Positions 43,202 to 53,489 of a stretch of DNA of 64,000 bases are shown piece after piece. The position numbers and the translations under genes were made by a program. The notes under the pieces are model-generated. The model was not told the origin of the DNA. It saw nothing but the letters and a program-made list of their open reading frames with translations, and ran no database searches. This DNA comes from Brevibacterium aurantiacum (GTDB lineage: Bacteria > Actinomycetota > Actinomycetes > Actinomycetales > Brevibacteriaceae): the NCBI RefSeq assembly GCF_007558825.1, contig NZ_VLTK01000005.1, positions 186,001 through 250,000 on the forward strand, read 5' to 3'. How positions within the stretch are numbered: position 1 is the stretch's first letter; each line of letters begins with the position of its first letter.

Positions 43202-46111
43202 ATGGCGACCAGAACGACTTCCCCCGCTTCTGGTAAAGGAAAAGGCACAGCGCGCAAAACTGCTGGTCGGACCGGGCAAGCGGGGAACAAGGAAGACCCC
43301 GGGACAAACGTTGTCACCGGTGCGTGGAGGGGAGTGGCCCACATGGCCGGAAACCGTGCGCGAAAGATCCTCAGCGACGAACCGAGCGATCAGTCACCGA
43401 CCAAGAGAGACGGCACCGCCTTCTTCCTCATCGGTCTCTCGATCATCATCGCAGCCTTCGAATGGTGGAACATCCCCGGTGCCATCAGCGACGTCGTCCG
43501 CAACGTCGTCGAAGGCACCTTCGGCAGGGTGGCACTCGCATTGCCGGTGATCTTCACCTGCTACGCGATTCGATTGTTCCTGCGCGGAGACGATAACCGG
43601 GGCAACAACAGGATCCTCATCGGTATCATTCTCCTGCTGCTCTCCGCATCCGGACTGGCCCATATTGCCGCGGGCAATCCGACTTTCACCAACTCCAATG
43701 ATGCTATGGCCAACGGCGGCGGCGCACTCGGATTCGTCATCTCATCGCCACTCGTGATCGCGACCACCGTCTTCGTGGCCGTGCCGCTGCTTGTGCTGCT
43801 CGGACTCTTCTCCCTGCTGGTCATCACCGCGACACCCGTGCGTTCGATCCCTAAGCGCCTGATGGATCTCTACCTGCGTCTGACCGGGGGAGCGCGCCCC
43901 AGTTCTGAGAAGCAGGACGGACAGGACTCGACCGACCTCGTCGCTGAGAACGCGCGCACCTCCACCCTCAAGCCCGTCATGGGCACCAAACGTCGGACCA
44001 AGAAAAAGAAGACCGACCTGCCTGAGGGTGAACATGCCGACGATGACACGACTACCAAGGCCTACGACAAGGCCTACATCCATGAAAACGATGTCAGCGA
44101 TGAAGAAGCCGACACCACCGTCATCGAACGACCGAAATTCAAGCCGGGTGAACGTCGACCGACGAAGGCCGAGCGGGAAACAGCTGCGCTGAAGAAGACC
44201 ATCGGCATGGACGATGATGCCGCCACGGTCACGAACAAGGCCGCGCCAGGTGACGCCTCGGCGCCGGTGCCGGTGACGAACAATCCGGCACCGCCACCCA
44301 CCGAACAGCTGCCGGAACGCGTCGAGCAGCTCACTCTGGCCGGGGACGTCACCTACACGCTTCCGAGCTCGGACAACCTCACCCCCGGCCCGCCCGCAAA
44401 GGAGCGCTCCGAGGCCAACGACCGTGTCGTAGAAGCACTGCGCGACGTGCTCGACCAGTTCAAGATCGACGCACAGGTCACCGGCTTCTCACGTGGCCCC
44501 ACGGTCACCCGCTACGAGGTGGAGCTGGGATCGGGCACCAAGGTCGAGAAGGTCACGGCACTGTCGAAGAACATCGCCTACGCAGTGGCCAGTGCCGATG
44601 TCCGCATCCTCTCGCCGATTCCCGGCAAGAAGGCCATAGGCATCGAGATCCCGAACTCCGACCGGGAGAACGTCTCCCTCGGCGACGTGCTGCGCTCGAA
44701 GGCCGCCCGCAAGACCGAGAACTCACTGGTCATGGGCGTGGGCAAGGACGTCGAAGGCGGATTCGTCGTCGCCGACCTGGCGAAGATGCCCCACCTGCTG
44801 GTCGCCGGTGCGACCGGTGCCGGTAAGTCGAGCTTCGTGAACTCGATGATCACCTCGATCATGATGCGCGCAACCCCTGACGAGGTGCGTATGATCCTCG
44901 TCGACCCCAAGCGCGTGGAGCTGACGATCTACGAAGGCATCCCGCACCTCATCACCCCGATCATCACCAACCCCAAGAAGGCCGCCGAGGCGCTCGAGTG
45001 GGTAGTGCGCGAAATGGACGCCCGCTACGACGACCTCGCGAACTACGGGTTCAAGCACATCAACGAGTTCAACAAGGCCGTCCGGGAGGGCCGCGTCGAA
45101 GTTCCTGCAGGATCGGAACGGGTGCTCCAGCCCTACCCCTACCTGCTGGTCGTGGTCGACGAGCTCGCCGACCTGATGATGGTTGCCCCACGCGACGTCG
45201 AAGCTTCGATCCAGCGCATCACCCAGCTGGCGCGTGCGGCCGGTATCCACCTGGTCCTGGCCACACAGCGACCCAGCGTCGACGTCGTCACCGGACTGAT
45301 CAAGGCCAACGTGCCCTCACGCCTGGCGTTCGCCACCTCATCCCTGGCTGACTCCCGAGTCGTGCTCGACCAGCCGGGCGCGGAGAAACTCATCGGACAG
45401 GGTGACGCACTGTTCCTGCCCATGGGTGCTGCCAAGCCGATGCGTGTCCAGGGTGCCTGGGTCAACGAGTCGGAGATCGAGAAGGTCGTCGAACACGTCA
45501 AGGGCGAACTCAAGCCGAACTACCGTGAAGATGTTGCGGTGGAAAAGCCGACGAAGCAGATCGACGAAGAGATCGGCGACGATCTCGAACTCCTGCTTCA
45601 AGCGGCCGAGCAGGTTGTGACCACGCAGTTCGGCTCGACCTCGATGCTGCAGCGCAAGCTGCGCGTCGGCTTCGCCAAGGCCGGGCGTCTCATGGACCTG
45701 ATGGAATCACGAGGCATCGTCGGACCCTCCGAAGGGTCGAAGGCTCGCGACGTGCTCGTTCGGCCCGAGGATCTGCCGGGAACGCTGGCGATCATCAAGG
45801 GCGAGACCCCGCCGGACGAGGACACGAACCCGGAGGCCGGCGGCGGTGCGGATGATGACGGCTACGGCGCCAGCCGAGCGCATGATGCAGGCGGGCAGTC
45901 GGCGGCGGCAGACTACGACGAGGAGTTCGATGACTTCGGAGGCTCGGGGGCAGACACCTCGGCGCGGTCTTCAGGCTCCCGTGCCAACGATCGTTATGCG
46001 ACGGGCGTCGGGCATGCCGCAGACCTGCATGTCGGCGACGTCGACCCCGAGACCGGGTTGGAAGTCGTAGAGACCAGCGGTGAGGACGCTTGGTCGCTCA
46101 CAGGCCGCTGA
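43202..46111 (+). CDS. ftsK: DNA translocase FtsK/SpoIIIE
   Basis: FtsK pumps chromosomal DNA through the closing septum and anchors division. The ~969-residue protein has four N-terminal membrane segments (about residues 70-210), a low-complexity acidic/lysine linker to about 390, the alpha/beta motor with Walker A GATGAGKSS (near nt 44815) and a C-terminal gamma winged helix (SMLQRKLRVGFAKAGRLMDLMESRGIV) followed by a Gly/Asp-rich tail. ATG 43202 (MATRTTSPASG) matches homologues and is 7 nt behind taagat (43189-43194); ATG 43193 is an alternative. Followed by a strong terminator. Confidence 0.94.
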   Translation: MATRTTSPASGKGKGTARKTAGRTGQAGNKEDPGTNVVTGAWRGVAHMAGNRARKILSDEPSDQSPTKRDGTAFFLIGLSIIIAAFEWWNIPGAISDVVRNVVEGTFGRVALALPVIFTCYAIRLFLRGDDNRGNNRILIGIILLLLSASGLAHIAAGNPTFTNSNDAMANGGGALGFVISSPLVIATTVFVAVPLLVLLGLFSLLVITATPVRSIPKRLMDLYLRLTGGARPSSEKQDGQDSTDLVAENARTSTLKPVMGTKRRTKKKKTDLPEGEHADDDTTTKAYDKAYIHENDVSDEEADTTVIERPKFKPGERRPTKAERETAALKKTIGMDDDAATVTNKAAPGDASAPVPVTNNPAPPPTEQLPERVEQLTLAGDVTYTLPSSDNLTPGPPAKERSEANDRVVEALRDVLDQFKIDAQVTGFSRGPTVTRYEVELGSGTKVEKVTALSKNIAYAVASADVRILSPIPGKKAIGIEIPNSDRENVSLGDVLRSKAARKTENSLVMGVGKDVEGGFVVADLAKMPHLLVAGATGAGKSSFVNSMITSIMMRATPDEVRMILVDPKRVELTIYEGIPHLITPIITNPKKAAEALEWVVREMDARYDDLANYGFKHINEFNKAVREGRVEVPAGSERVLQPYPYLLVVVDELADLMMVAPRDVEASIQRITQLARAAGIHLVLATQRPSVDVVTGLIKANVPSRLAFATSSLADSRVVLDQPGAEKLIGQGDALFLPMGAAKPMRVQGAWVNESEIEKVVEHVKGELKPNYREDVAVEKPTKQIDEEIGDDLELLLQAAEQVVTTQFGSTSMLQRKLRVGFAKAGRLMDLMESRGIVGPSEGSKARDVLVRPEDLPGTLAIIKGETPPDEDTNPEAGGGADDDGYGASRAHDAGGQSAAADYDEEFDDFGGSGADTSARSSGSRANDRYATGVGHAADLHVGDVDPETGLEVVETSGEDAWSLTGR

Positions 46112-46146
46112 CTCCAGCGACAGCGCAGAACTGAAGATCTGAATTC

Positions 46147-46192
46147 GGCGTGGAGCCGGCCTCTGAAACGAGTGGCCGGCTCCACGCCATTC
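46147..46192 (+). terminator. Intrinsic terminator after ftsK
   Basis: GGCGTGGAGCCGGCC (46147-46161) pairs perfectly with GGCCGGCTCCACGCC (46174-46188) over a 12-nt loop, followed by att. It starts 35 bp after the ftsK stop. Confidence 0.88.
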
Positions 46193-46218
46193 ACATGTCA
46201 CTCCGATAGGCTTGACAC

Positions 46219-46893
46219 GTGAATGATCGATCAGAGAACGGCACCCCGGGACACGCACCGGCAGAGCCCAGCCCGTGGAATGTTCCCAACGCCCTGACCG
46301 TATTGCGGATCCTGCTCGTCCCCGTCTTCCTCGTCCTCCTCCTGGCCGATGGAGGCCAGGACATGACCATGCGGTGGTGGGCATTGGTCGTCTTCCTCCT
46401 GGCGATGGCCACGGACAAGATCGACGGAGATCTCGCACGCAAGTACAACCTCATCACGAACTTCGGCAAGATCGCCGACCCGATCGCCGACAAATCTCTG
46501 ATGGCTGCGGCACTCATCGGCCTGGCCGCGATTGCTGAGATCCCTTGGTGGGTTCCCATCATCATCCTCGTCCGGGAACTCGGCATCACCGTGCTGCGGT
46601 TCTTCATGATCCGCATCGCCGTCATGCCCGCATCCAGAGGCGGCAAGATCAAGACCGTGCTGCAGACCGTCGCCATCGGGCTGTTCCTCCTCCTTCGCCC
46701 CACGGCGCAGATCGTCCCGGAAGGCGCGACCTTCGCATTGCTGATCCTGGCCTGGCTGATCATGGTCGCCGCCATCGTCGTCACAGTCGTGACGGGAATC
46801 GACTACTGCCTCCAGGCCGCGAAACTTGCCAAGGAATCGCGCGGAGGAGACGGAACTGCCGAGACCGGAGCCTCCGACCCGAGTTCGAAGTGA
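46219..46893 (+). CDS. pgsA: CDP-diacylglycerol--glycerol-3-phosphate 3-phosphatidyltransferase
   Basis: PgsA makes phosphatidylglycerol phosphate in the membrane. The 224-residue protein has the CDP-alcohol phosphatase-type motif D-x2-D-G-x2-A-R-x8-G-x3-D-x3-D, seen in KIDGDLARKYNLITNFGKIA followed by DPIAD, and about five membrane segments. GTG 46219 lies 6 nt behind taggct (46207-46212) and has no Shine-Dalgarno, suggesting a leaderless mRNA. It is followed 4 bp later by cinA, as in many actinobacteria. Confidence 0.93.
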   Translation: MNDRSENGTPGHAPAEPSPWNVPNALTVLRILLVPVFLVLLLADGGQDMTMRWWALVVFLLAMATDKIDGDLARKYNLITNFGKIADPIADKSLMAAALIGLAAIAEIPWWVPIIILVRELGITVLRFFMIRIAVMPASRGGKIKTVLQTVAIGLFLLLRPTAQIVPEGATFALLILAWLIMVAAIVVTVVTGIDYCLQAAKLAKESRGGDGTAETGASDPSSK

Positions 46894-46897
46894 GCCT

Positions 46898-47422
46898 GTG
46901 AACGAGACCGATCTCTTCTCCCGAAGTCAGCACCTCATCACCACCTGTGCGCAGGTGGGACTCTCGGTCGCTGGAGCGGAATCACTGACCGGCGGTCGCT
47001 TCGTCGCCACGCTCGTCGATGTTCCCGGAGCCTCCGCCGTGGTACGCGGTGGACTCATCACCTATGCCACCGACCTCAAATCGCGGCTTGCCGGAGTCGA
47101 TGCCGACCAGCTCGAAGAGACAGGACCCGTCGACGAAGTCGTCGCAGCTCAGATGGCGGCCGGTGCGGCCAGGGAATGTGTCTCCGACATCGGCGTGGCC
47201 TGCACCGGAGTCGCCGGACCCGAGCCGCAGGACGACAAACCGGTCGGTCTCGTCTACACGGCCATAGCCTTCGCCGGAAAAGCGCAGGTCAGCGAGCATC
47301 ATTTCGCCGGAGATCGGGACGCTGTGCGCGCACAGACGGTCGCGGCCATGGTGGCAGACCTCGACGACTTCGTCACCCGGCTGGCGTTCGGCCCCGACGC
47401 GAACGGACCCCAAGAATCATGA
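46898..47422 (+). CDS. CinA C-terminal domain protein (nicotinamide-nucleotide amidase)
   Basis: The 174-residue protein consists only of the CinA C-terminal domain: AGAESLTGGRFVATLVDVPGAS, GGLITYATDLKSRLAGV and GVACTGVAGPEPQDDKPVG are its signatures. Members (PncC) hydrolyse NMN to nicotinate mononucleotide; the N-terminal MoCF domain of full CinA is absent, as usual here. GTG 46898 starts 4 bp after pgsA; the frame is open upstream within pgsA. It precedes clgR, the common actinobacterial order pgsA-cinA-clgR-recA. Confidence 0.88.
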   Translation: MNETDLFSRSQHLITTCAQVGLSVAGAESLTGGRFVATLVDVPGASAVVRGGLITYATDLKSRLAGVDADQLEETGPVDEVVAAQMAAGAARECVSDIGVACTGVAGPEPQDDKPVGLVYTAIAFAGKAQVSEHHFAGDRDAVRAQTVAAMVADLDDFVTRLAFGPDANGPQES

Positions 47423-47539
47423 CGGTGCAGCTGCGGAATAAGTTCGACCTCGGCGAAGTTGACCAGATAATGGCAATTGGACGAATACACATCGGCACCT
47501 TCGAATGGACTGGCAAAACCATCAGGTCACGTACCCAGG

Positions 47540-47570
47540 TTGGCGCTCGGCATCGACCGGGCTGTAAAGT
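47540..47570 (+). promoter_or_regulatory. Candidate clgR promoter
   Basis: ttggcg (47540-47545) and taaagt (47565-47570) are -35/-10-like with a 19-bp spacer, about 45 bp before the clgR start, in a 196-bp non-coding stretch after cinA. A ClgR self-operator could not be recognised by eye. Confidence 0.35.
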
Positions 47571-47618
47571 TGACTACACCATCACGACTGTTCACGGAGA
47601 CAAAGGGAGGGACGCGCA

Positions 47619-47948
47619 ATGCTACTGAGAGTTGAAATCGGTGACGCACTGCGCTCCGTACGCCGGCGCCAGGGGCGCACCCTGCGCGACGTCTCCACGG
47701 GAGCCAGCGTATCGCTGGGCTACCTCAGCGAGATCGAACGCGGACAGAAAGAAGCCTCCTCGGAGCTTCTCTCCGCGATCTGTGAAGCACTCGATCTGCC
47801 GTTGTCGGCTCTGCTGTCATCGGTCTCCGATCGTTTCGCGCTCGAAGAGGGCGTCGAGATTCCCGACACCATTCCACAGGAACTCTCGGACAAGATCCTC
47901 GGGCGCCCGGGTGGATACCCGGTGCCACGACTGGCAGCCAAGCCGTAA
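47619..47948 (+). CDS. clgR: ClgR-type XRE transcriptional regulator
   Basis: ClgR activates clp protease and stress genes in actinobacteria. The 109-residue protein has an XRE helix-turn-helix ([32 protein letters not shown], about residues 20-52) and the family C-terminal segment ending [15 protein letters not shown] 47619 follows gggaggg. The last base of its stop is the first base of the next ATG. Neighbouring DUF3046 and recA confirm the usual locus. Confidence 0.9.
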   Translation: MLLRVEIGDALRSVRRRQGRTLRDVSTGASVSLGYLSEIERGQKEASSELLSAICEALDLPLSALLSSVSDRFALEEGVEIPDTIPQELSDKILGRPGGYPVPRLAAKP

Positions 47949-48175
47949 TGCGTCACACCCTCTACTGGGTCCTCATGAACGAGGAGTTCGGAGAGGCTCG
48001 TGCTGCATCGCTGCACACGGACCTCGCACTGAGCAGCCTGGGTTCTCGGACCGCCGAAGAGGCATTCCGAGCAGGCATCGAACCCCGCGACATCTGGATC
48101 GCAGTCTGTGACGCCTCGGGCGTGCCCGAATCACACCGCCTGGGCAAAGAGAAGCCGCGTTCACGTCCCTTCTAG
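47948..48175 (+). CDS. DUF3046 family small protein
   Basis: The 75-residue protein begins [22 protein letters not shown] and contains RTAEEAFRAGIEPRDIWIAVCDA, the conserved features of DUF3046, an actinobacterial family of unknown function that sits between clgR and recA. Start overlaps the clgR stop by one base, so the two are translationally coupled. No membrane segment or catalytic motif is evident. Confidence 0.88.
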   Translation: MRHTLYWVLMNEEFGEARAASLHTDLALSSLGSRTAEEAFRAGIEPRDIWIAVCDASGVPESHRLGKEKPRSRPF

Positions 48176-48332
48176 GGTTGCCCCTCCGTGGGACTGTCGT
48201 TCCCAGGACTCTTCCTCATCATTCGAATCCTGCCTGTTCGCAGTGCGATATCGCGGGTGCCTGGTCCGGGTGACTGGGGCAGAGGGGGGAGTGGCGTCAG
48301 GTGGGAAATAGTGCGACACGCGCCGTCATATA

Positions 48333-48360
48333 GAACACTTGTTCCCATGTCGGTTATGCT
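48333..48360 (+). promoter_or_regulatory. SOS box and -10 of recA
   Basis: GAAC-actt-GTTC (48333-48344) matches the actinobacterial/Gram-positive LexA core GAACN4GTTC. tatgct (48355-48360) is a -10 box 11 bp further on, so LexA would cover the -35 region. The transcription start near 48367 leaves a leader of about 120 nt before recA. Confidence 0.85.
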
Positions 48361-48450
48361 GGTAATGAATCACGGGACCTGTGACCATGAGTGGCTGATC
48401 ATCCACGGGGGAATTCGTTCCTCTGTTGTTATGTCAGTGCCACCTTCTAG

Positions 48451-48493
48451 CCTTGGTCTCAACGGAAAAAGAAACTTTTAGGAGAGACCATGG
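48451..48493 (+). promoter_or_regulatory. Hairpin that includes the recA start codon
   Basis: ccttggtctc (48451-48460) is complementary to gagaccatgg (48484-48493) with one mismatch, and AAAAG/CTTTT pair inside the loop. The right arm holds the recA ATG (48490) and the aggag ribosome-binding site is at the loop edge, so the structure could limit translation initiation. Confidence 0.5.
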
Positions 48494-49602
48494 CTCGGAC
48501 ACCGAAGAACCTGCAGATCCCAACCGGCGGAGATAAGTCGAAGGCACTGGACGCCGCGCTGGGACAGATCGACCGCAACTACGGCAAGGGCGCGATCATG
48601 CGTCTGGGCGAAGGGGTTCGCGAACCGATCGCCTGCATCCCCACCGGTTCCATCGCACTCGACGTCGCTTTGGGCATCGGCGGCCTGCCACGTGGTCGTG
48701 TCGTCGAGATCTACGGCCCGGAATCCTCGGGTAAGACCACAGTGGCACTGCACGCTGTCGCCAATGCACAGAAGACCGGCGGAATCGCAGCATTCATCGA
48801 TGCTGAGCACGCACTTGACCCGGAATACGCGAAGAAGCTCGGAGTCGACACCGACCAGCTGCTCGTGTCTCAGCCAGACACCGGTGAGCAGGCGCTTGAA
48901 ATCGCCGACATGCTCATCCGCTCCGGCGCGCTCGACGTCATCGTCATCGACTCCGTCGCGGCACTCGTGCCGAAGGCCGAGATCGAAGGCGAGATGGGCG
49001 ACAGCCACGTGGGCCTCCAGGCACGACTGATGTCACAGGCCCTGCGCAAGATCGCGGGTGCACTGTCCCAGTCGAAGACCACCGCGATCTTCATCAACCA
49101 GCTGCGTGAGAAGGTCGGTGTCTTCTTCGGCTCACCAGAGACCACCTCCGGTGGTAAGGCTCTGAAGTTCTACGCCTCCGTGCGCATCGACGTGCGACGC
49201 ATCGAGACCTTGAAGGAAGGTCAGGATGCGGTCGGCAACAGAACCCGTGCCAAGATCGTCAAGAACAAGATCGCACCGCCGTTCAAGCAGGCCGAGTTCG
49301 ACATCATCTACGGTCACGGAATCTCCCGCGAAGGCAGCCTCATCGATATGGGCGTCGACAACGGCATCATCCGCAAATCCGGATCCTGGTTCACCTACGA
49401 CGGGGACCAACTCGGGCAGGGCAAGGAGAAGGTGCGAACCTTCCTCAGCGACAACCCAGGCCTGGCCGAAGAAATCGAACTCAAGATCAAGCACAAGATG
49501 GGTCTGATCAAGGTTGACGAGCCCGAACCCGAGGCAGAGGTCGACCAGCTTGAAGACACCGCAGCAGAGAGCTCGAAATCGGATGACGTCGAAGTCTCCT
49601 GA
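48490..49602 (+). CDS. recA: Recombinase A
   Basis: RecA forms filaments on single-stranded DNA for recombination and stimulates LexA self-cleavage. The 370-residue protein has Walker [10 protein letters not shown], the [13 protein letters not shown]alker B region, [10 protein letters not shown] and [32 protein letters not shown], and a variable acidic C-terminus. ATG 48490 follows aggagag. No intein is present. The SOS box upstream makes it LexA-regulated; recX overlaps its 3' end by 20 nt. Confidence 0.98.
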   Translation: MARTPKNLQIPTGGDKSKALDAALGQIDRNYGKGAIMRLGEGVREPIACIPTGSIALDVALGIGGLPRGRVVEIYGPESSGKTTVALHAVANAQKTGGIAAFIDAEHALDPEYAKKLGVDTDQLLVSQPDTGEQALEIADMLIRSGALDVIVIDSVAALVPKAEIEGEMGDSHVGLQARLMSQALRKIAGALSQSKTTAIFINQLREKVGVFFGSPETTSGGKALKFYASVRIDVRRIETLKEGQDAVGNRTRAKIVKNKIAPPFKQAEFDIIYGHGISREGSLIDMGVDNGIIRKSGSWFTYDGDQLGQGKEKVRTFLSDNPGLAEEIELKIKHKMGLIKVDEPEPEAEVDQLEDTAAESSKSDDVEVS

Positions 49603-50329
49603 GCCGATCGATCGCGGAAGCGATCTCGCCGAGTCGAGACCCCACGGGGGAGGCTCGGCGAGATCAGATGCGCCGACGACGAAGCTGGACAAGCTGCGCG
49701 AGGCCATCACCGAGATCGACCAGAGGCATGCCGAGGGGGAGTCGGAGTACTTCGCTGATTCCACCTTGCCCTCGGAATCTTCGTTGCCCTCTGATGTCAC
49801 ATCATCAAGGGATGCTCCCTCGTTCGCTGACGCGCTGGAGTTCGACGATGAAGCTGAGCCTGAGGATTTCGACGCCTCATACGCGAAGGCGAAGAAGACG
49901 GCCATGAACATGTTGGCCATGCGCGACCATGCCAGCGGCGAACTGCGCGACAAACTGCTCAAACGTGACTTCCTGCCGGCGGCCGTCGATGAGCTCATTG
50001 CCAAACTGCAGAAGTCCCGGCTCCTTAACGACGAGGAATTCGCTCACCGCTACGTGCGCGCTCACCGGGAACGACGCAAGCTCTCCCGATCGGCTCTCAA
50101 ACGAGAACTGAACAAAAAGGGATTGCCCGCAGAGATCGTCTCCGGCGCCGTCGAAGATGTGGCCGGGGAAGATGACCTCGCCCGCCAAGTAGCCGAGAAG
50201 AAGGCCGCATCGACACGCGGACTCGACCACGAAGTCCGCGAACGCCGAATCCTGGGTATGCTCGCCCGACGCGGATTTGCATCCTCAGTCTGTCTGAAAG
50301 TGACACGCGAAGTCCTCGCCGAGGACTGA
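49583..50329 (+). CDS. recX: Regulatory protein RecX
   Basis: RecX inhibits RecA filament activity. The 248-residue protein has a long acidic, low-complexity N-terminal ~105 residues and then three RecX helical repeats ([61 protein letters not shown]). ATG 49583 is inside the recA end; an open frame starts at 49514 but lies fully in recA. Overlap with recA indicates co-expression, as usual. The length exceeds E. coli RecX because of the N-terminal extension. Confidence 0.9.
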   Translation: MTSKSPEPIDRGSDLAESRPHGGGSARSDAPTTKLDKLREAITEIDQRHAEGESEYFADSTLPSESSLPSDVTSSRDAPSFADALEFDDEAEPEDFDASYAKAKKTAMNMLAMRDHASGELRDKLLKRDFLPAAVDELIAKLQKSRLLNDEEFAHRYVRAHRERRKLSRSALKRELNKKGLPAEIVSGAVEDVAGEDDLARQVAEKKAASTRGLDHEVRERRILGMLARRGFASSVCLKVTREVLAED

Positions 50330-50368
50330 ACAACGCCGATGACAGACAACAGCTAGAATAGTTGCGCC

Positions 50369-51865
50369 ATGACTGAACTGATTGATGCCCCCGCCTCCAC
50401 CGAGAAATCACCACGCAGCTACGAGGTGAAGACCTACGGCTGTCAGATGAATGTCCACGATTCCGAACGGCTCTCCGGACTTCTCGACGATGCGGGCTAT
50501 GTTCCCGCGGACACCGATGACCAAGCCGACGTCATTGTCTTCAACACCTGCGCGGTGCGGGAAAACGCGGACAATCGCCTCTACGGAAACCTCGGTCAGC
50601 TCGCCCACGTCAAGGAACGCAACCCCGATTTCCAGATCGCAGTCGGTGGCTGCATGGCGCAGAAGGACCGGGACACGATCGTCAAGAAGGCCCCCTGGGT
50701 CGACGTCGTCTTCGGCACCCACAACATGGGATCACTGCCGGCGCTGCTCGAACGAGCCCGACACAACCAGGAAGCCCAGGTCGAGATCCTCGAGAGCCTC
50801 GACGTCTTCCCTTCGACCCTGCCCAGTCGACGCGAGTCGCAGCATTCCGGGTGGGTGTCGATCTCGGTCGGCTGCAACAATTCCTGCACGTTCTGCATCG
50901 TTCCCAGCCTGCGCGGCAAGGAGAAGGACCGCAGGCCCGGCGACATCTTGGCCGAGGTTGAAGCGCTCGTCGCCGACGGAGTCGTCGAAGTCACGCTTCT
51001 GGGCCAGAACGTGAACTCCTACGGCGCAGAATTCAGGGACAAAGGCGCATTCGCGAAACTGCTGCGCGCCGTGGGCAATGTGGAGGGCATCGAACGTGTG
51101 CGTTTCACCAGCCCACATCCTGCATCATTCTCCGACGATGTCATTGATGCCATGGCAGAAACGCCGACCGTGATGCCGCAGCTCCACATGCCGCTGCAGT
51201 CCGGGTCCGACACGATTCTCAAATCGATGCGCCGGTCCTACCGCACCAGCAGATTCATGCGCATCCTGGATTCCGTGCGCGAGAAGATCCCGCACGCAGC
51301 GATCACCACCGACATCATCGTCGGATTCCCCGGAGAGACCGAAGAAGACTTCCTGGGCACCATGGACATCGTGCGTCGTGCGCGCTTCTCGCAGGCATTC
51401 ACCTTCCAGTACTCCATACGACCAGGCACTCCTGCCGCCACGATGGACGATCAGGTGCCCAAGCACATCGTGCAGGAACGCTTCGAGCGGCTGACGGCCC
51501 TCCAGGATGAGATCTCCTGGGAGGAGAACACAGCACAGATCGGTCGAGAGGTCGAAGTCCTCGTCACGACCAGACCTCATGATGACTCACCACGACTAAC
51601 CGGCCGATCCGCGGATAATCGACTCGTCCATGTCGGAATCCCGCAGGGAGCGTCCATGCCACGTCCCGGTGACTTCGTCACCGCTACCGTGACAGATGCC
51701 AAACCCTTCTTCCTCTTGGCCGACTCGGGCTTCGGTGTGCGTCCGTCCCGAGCAGGCGATGCCTATGACCGCGCTCAGGCGGACAGCTGCGGTGCCCCGG
51801 CGCCGGGCCAGACGAGCGGCGGATCAACCAACCTGGGCATGCCGACCATCCGCATCCGCGGCTGA
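50369..51865 (+). CDS. miaB: tRNA-2-methylthio-N6-dimethylallyladenosine-37 synthase
   Basis: MiaB is a radical-SAM methylthiotransferase acting on A37 of tRNAs previously modified by MiaA. The 498-residue protein has the three N-terminal cluster cysteines ([21 protein letters not shown]), the radical-SAM motif CNNSCTFC and a C-terminal TRAM domain, then a Gly/Ser-rich end. tagaat (50354-50359) is a likely -10 only 9 nt before ATG 50369. It is followed by an unknown gene and miaA. Confidence 0.95.
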   Translation: MTELIDAPASTEKSPRSYEVKTYGCQMNVHDSERLSGLLDDAGYVPADTDDQADVIVFNTCAVRENADNRLYGNLGQLAHVKERNPDFQIAVGGCMAQKDRDTIVKKAPWVDVVFGTHNMGSLPALLERARHNQEAQVEILESLDVFPSTLPSRRESQHSGWVSISVGCNNSCTFCIVPSLRGKEKDRRPGDILAEVEALVADGVVEVTLLGQNVNSYGAEFRDKGAFAKLLRAVGNVEGIERVRFTSPHPASFSDDVIDAMAETPTVMPQLHMPLQSGSDTILKSMRRSYRTSRFMRILDSVREKIPHAAITTDIIVGFPGETEEDFLGTMDIVRRARFSQAFTFQYSIRPGTPAATMDDQVPKHIVQERFERLTALQDEISWEENTAQIGREVEVLVTTRPHDDSPRLTGRSADNRLVHVGIPQGASMPRPGDFVTATVTDAKPFFLLADSGFGVRPSRAGDAYDRAQADSCGAPAPGQTSGGSTNLGMPTIRIRG

Positions 51866-51866
51866 G

Positions 51867-52520
51867 ATGCGCTCCTTTGCGATCATCCCGGCGGCCCCAA
51901 TCCTCCTGGCAGGCGTGAACCTGGCAGAGGCCGCCACAGCTGAGGCGCTGCGAACGTCGATCGAGTCCTGTCTGCTGACCAAGGCGTCGTGGGCACTGCC
52001 GGTCAGCGGACTGCCACTCTTGGTCGGCCTCGGGGGACTGGGGATCGATCGGGGCATCGACACCCGCACGAATGAGCTGCTCGAAGGCGAGGACTGGGTT
52101 CAGGCTGTATCAGAACTCAGCCCTGCCAGCCGTGCAGACTGCGAATCCGCGCATCCTGCCATCGCCGTGGCACTCCTCCACGCCCACGCTTCCGGGGTTC
52201 GAATCGGCCCGCTGGGCAGCAGCGACGACCTGCTGATTCCCATCGACCTGTCCGTCGCAGCCTCGGACAACGCCCCATTGGCCCCCGTGCCCCAGGCAGC
52301 GGAGGCCGACGACAGGATCGTTCGCTCACTCCAAGCTGGAGATATCGGCGCGGTCTCTGCTGCGATCGATGCTGCAGCCGACGTCCACGCTGATCTCGAC
52401 CTCCTCGACGCCGCCGCTGTGCATATGCGGACTCAAGGAGGTCGCGACTATTCGTTCACGACCGTCTTCGACGAGCGCGTCCACGAGGTTCGTTCGCTGT
52501 GTGGGACCGGGACGTACTGA
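51867..52520 (+). CDS. Conserved actinobacterial protein between miaB and miaA (class III extradiol dioxygenase-like)
   Basis: The 217-residue product begins MRSFAIIPAAPILLAGV, like proteins annotated as class III extradiol dioxygenase subunit B-like that sit between miaB and miaA in many actinobacteria. Conserved features include LPLLVGLGGLGIDRGIDT and HPAIAVALLHAHA. The family resemblance is weak and no activity is established; the expected metal-binding His residues are not obvious. ATG 51867 overlaps no gene and lies 1 bp after the miaB stop; the open frame upstream lies within miaB. Confidence 0.7.
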   Translation: MRSFAIIPAAPILLAGVNLAEAATAEALRTSIESCLLTKASWALPVSGLPLLVGLGGLGIDRGIDTRTNELLEGEDWVQAVSELSPASRADCESAHPAIAVALLHAHASGVRIGPLGSSDDLLIPIDLSVAASDNAPLAPVPQAAEADDRIVRSLQAGDIGAVSAAIDAAADVHADLDLLDAAAVHMRTQGGRDYSFTTVFDERVHEVRSLCGTGTY

Positions 52521-52532
52521 AATGAGCCAACG

Positions 52533-53489
52533 TTGAGTACAGCCGACCAGCCGACCATCACGATTGCCGGAGCCACAGCCACAGGCAAATCAGATCTCGC
52601 TCTCAATTTGGCCGAGCATCTCGGCGGGGAGATCGTCAACACGGATTCCATGCAGTTCTATCGGGGTATGGACATCGGCACCGCCAAACTCCCCGTCGGG
52701 CAGCGTCGGGGGATTGCCCACCACCTCATCGACATCCTCGACGTTCGTGAAGAAGCGAATGTGCAGACATTTCAACGACAGTCGCGTAAGGCCATCGCTG
52801 ACATACGTGCCAGGGGGAAACGTCCCATCCTTGTGGGCGGGTCAGGACTGTACGCTCGTGCAGCGACAGATCTGATGGAGTTTCCCGGCACCGACGCCGA
52901 GGTGCGGGCGCGGATCGAATCGGAGGTCGAAGCCGATCGCTGGGGCCGGCACCGGCATCTTCAGGAGGTCGACCCAGCCGCGGCTGCGAAGATCACACCC
53001 AACGACTCCCGACGCATCGTGCGTGCCCTCGAAGTGATCGAGCTGACCGGACGCCCTTTCAGCGCTCAACTGCCCGACTACCAGGCAATCGAACCGACTC
53101 TTCACCTGGGACTGAGCGTCGAGCGTACGACGCTGCACGAAAGGATTGCGACTCGGGTGGGAATCATGTGGGAGGAAGGATGGGTCGACGAGGTGCGCAA
53201 TCTCCTCGATTGTGGTCTGGCCGAAGGCAGGACCGCGTCCCGTGCCATCGGATACGCACAGATCCAGCAGTATCTGGCCGGCGAACTCGATAAGGACGCC
53301 GCCCAAGAGCAGACGACGATCAGGACCCGGCAATTCGCCCGCCGACAGGATACGTGGTTTCGCAGAGACCCGCGCATCGCCTGGATCGACGCCACTGCCG
53401 GTGACCATGAGGCCAATGCGGCCAAAGCCCTGGACATCCTTGCAGACACGACAGCGACCATCGCAGACACGGCAGGTCCCGAGAGGTGA
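52533..53489 (+). CDS. miaA: tRNA dimethylallyltransferase
   Basis: MiaA adds dimethylallyl to N6 of A37 in tRNAs reading U-starting codons. The 318-residue protein has the P-loop GATATGKSDLALNLA, the substrate motifs NTDSMQFYRGMDIGTAKLP and LVGGSGLYARA and a DTWFRRDPRIAW region near the C-terminus. TTG 52533 is the only start near the expected N-terminus; an ATG at 52522 is out of frame. The last codons form the first unit of a 20-bp tandem array. MiaB next door catalyses the following modification step. Confidence 0.93.
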   Translation: MSTADQPTITIAGATATGKSDLALNLAEHLGGEIVNTDSMQFYRGMDIGTAKLPVGQRRGIAHHLIDILDVREEANVQTFQRQSRKAIADIRARGKRPILVGGSGLYARAATDLMEFPGTDAEVRARIESEVEADRWGRHRHLQEVDPAAAAKITPNDSRRIVRALEVIELTGRPFSAQLPDYQAIEPTLHLGLSVERTTLHERIATRVGIMWEEGWVDEVRNLLDCGLAEGRTASRAIGYAQIQQYLAGELDKDAAQEQTTIRTRQFARRQDTWFRRDPRIAWIDATAGDHEANAAKALDILADTTATIADTAGPER

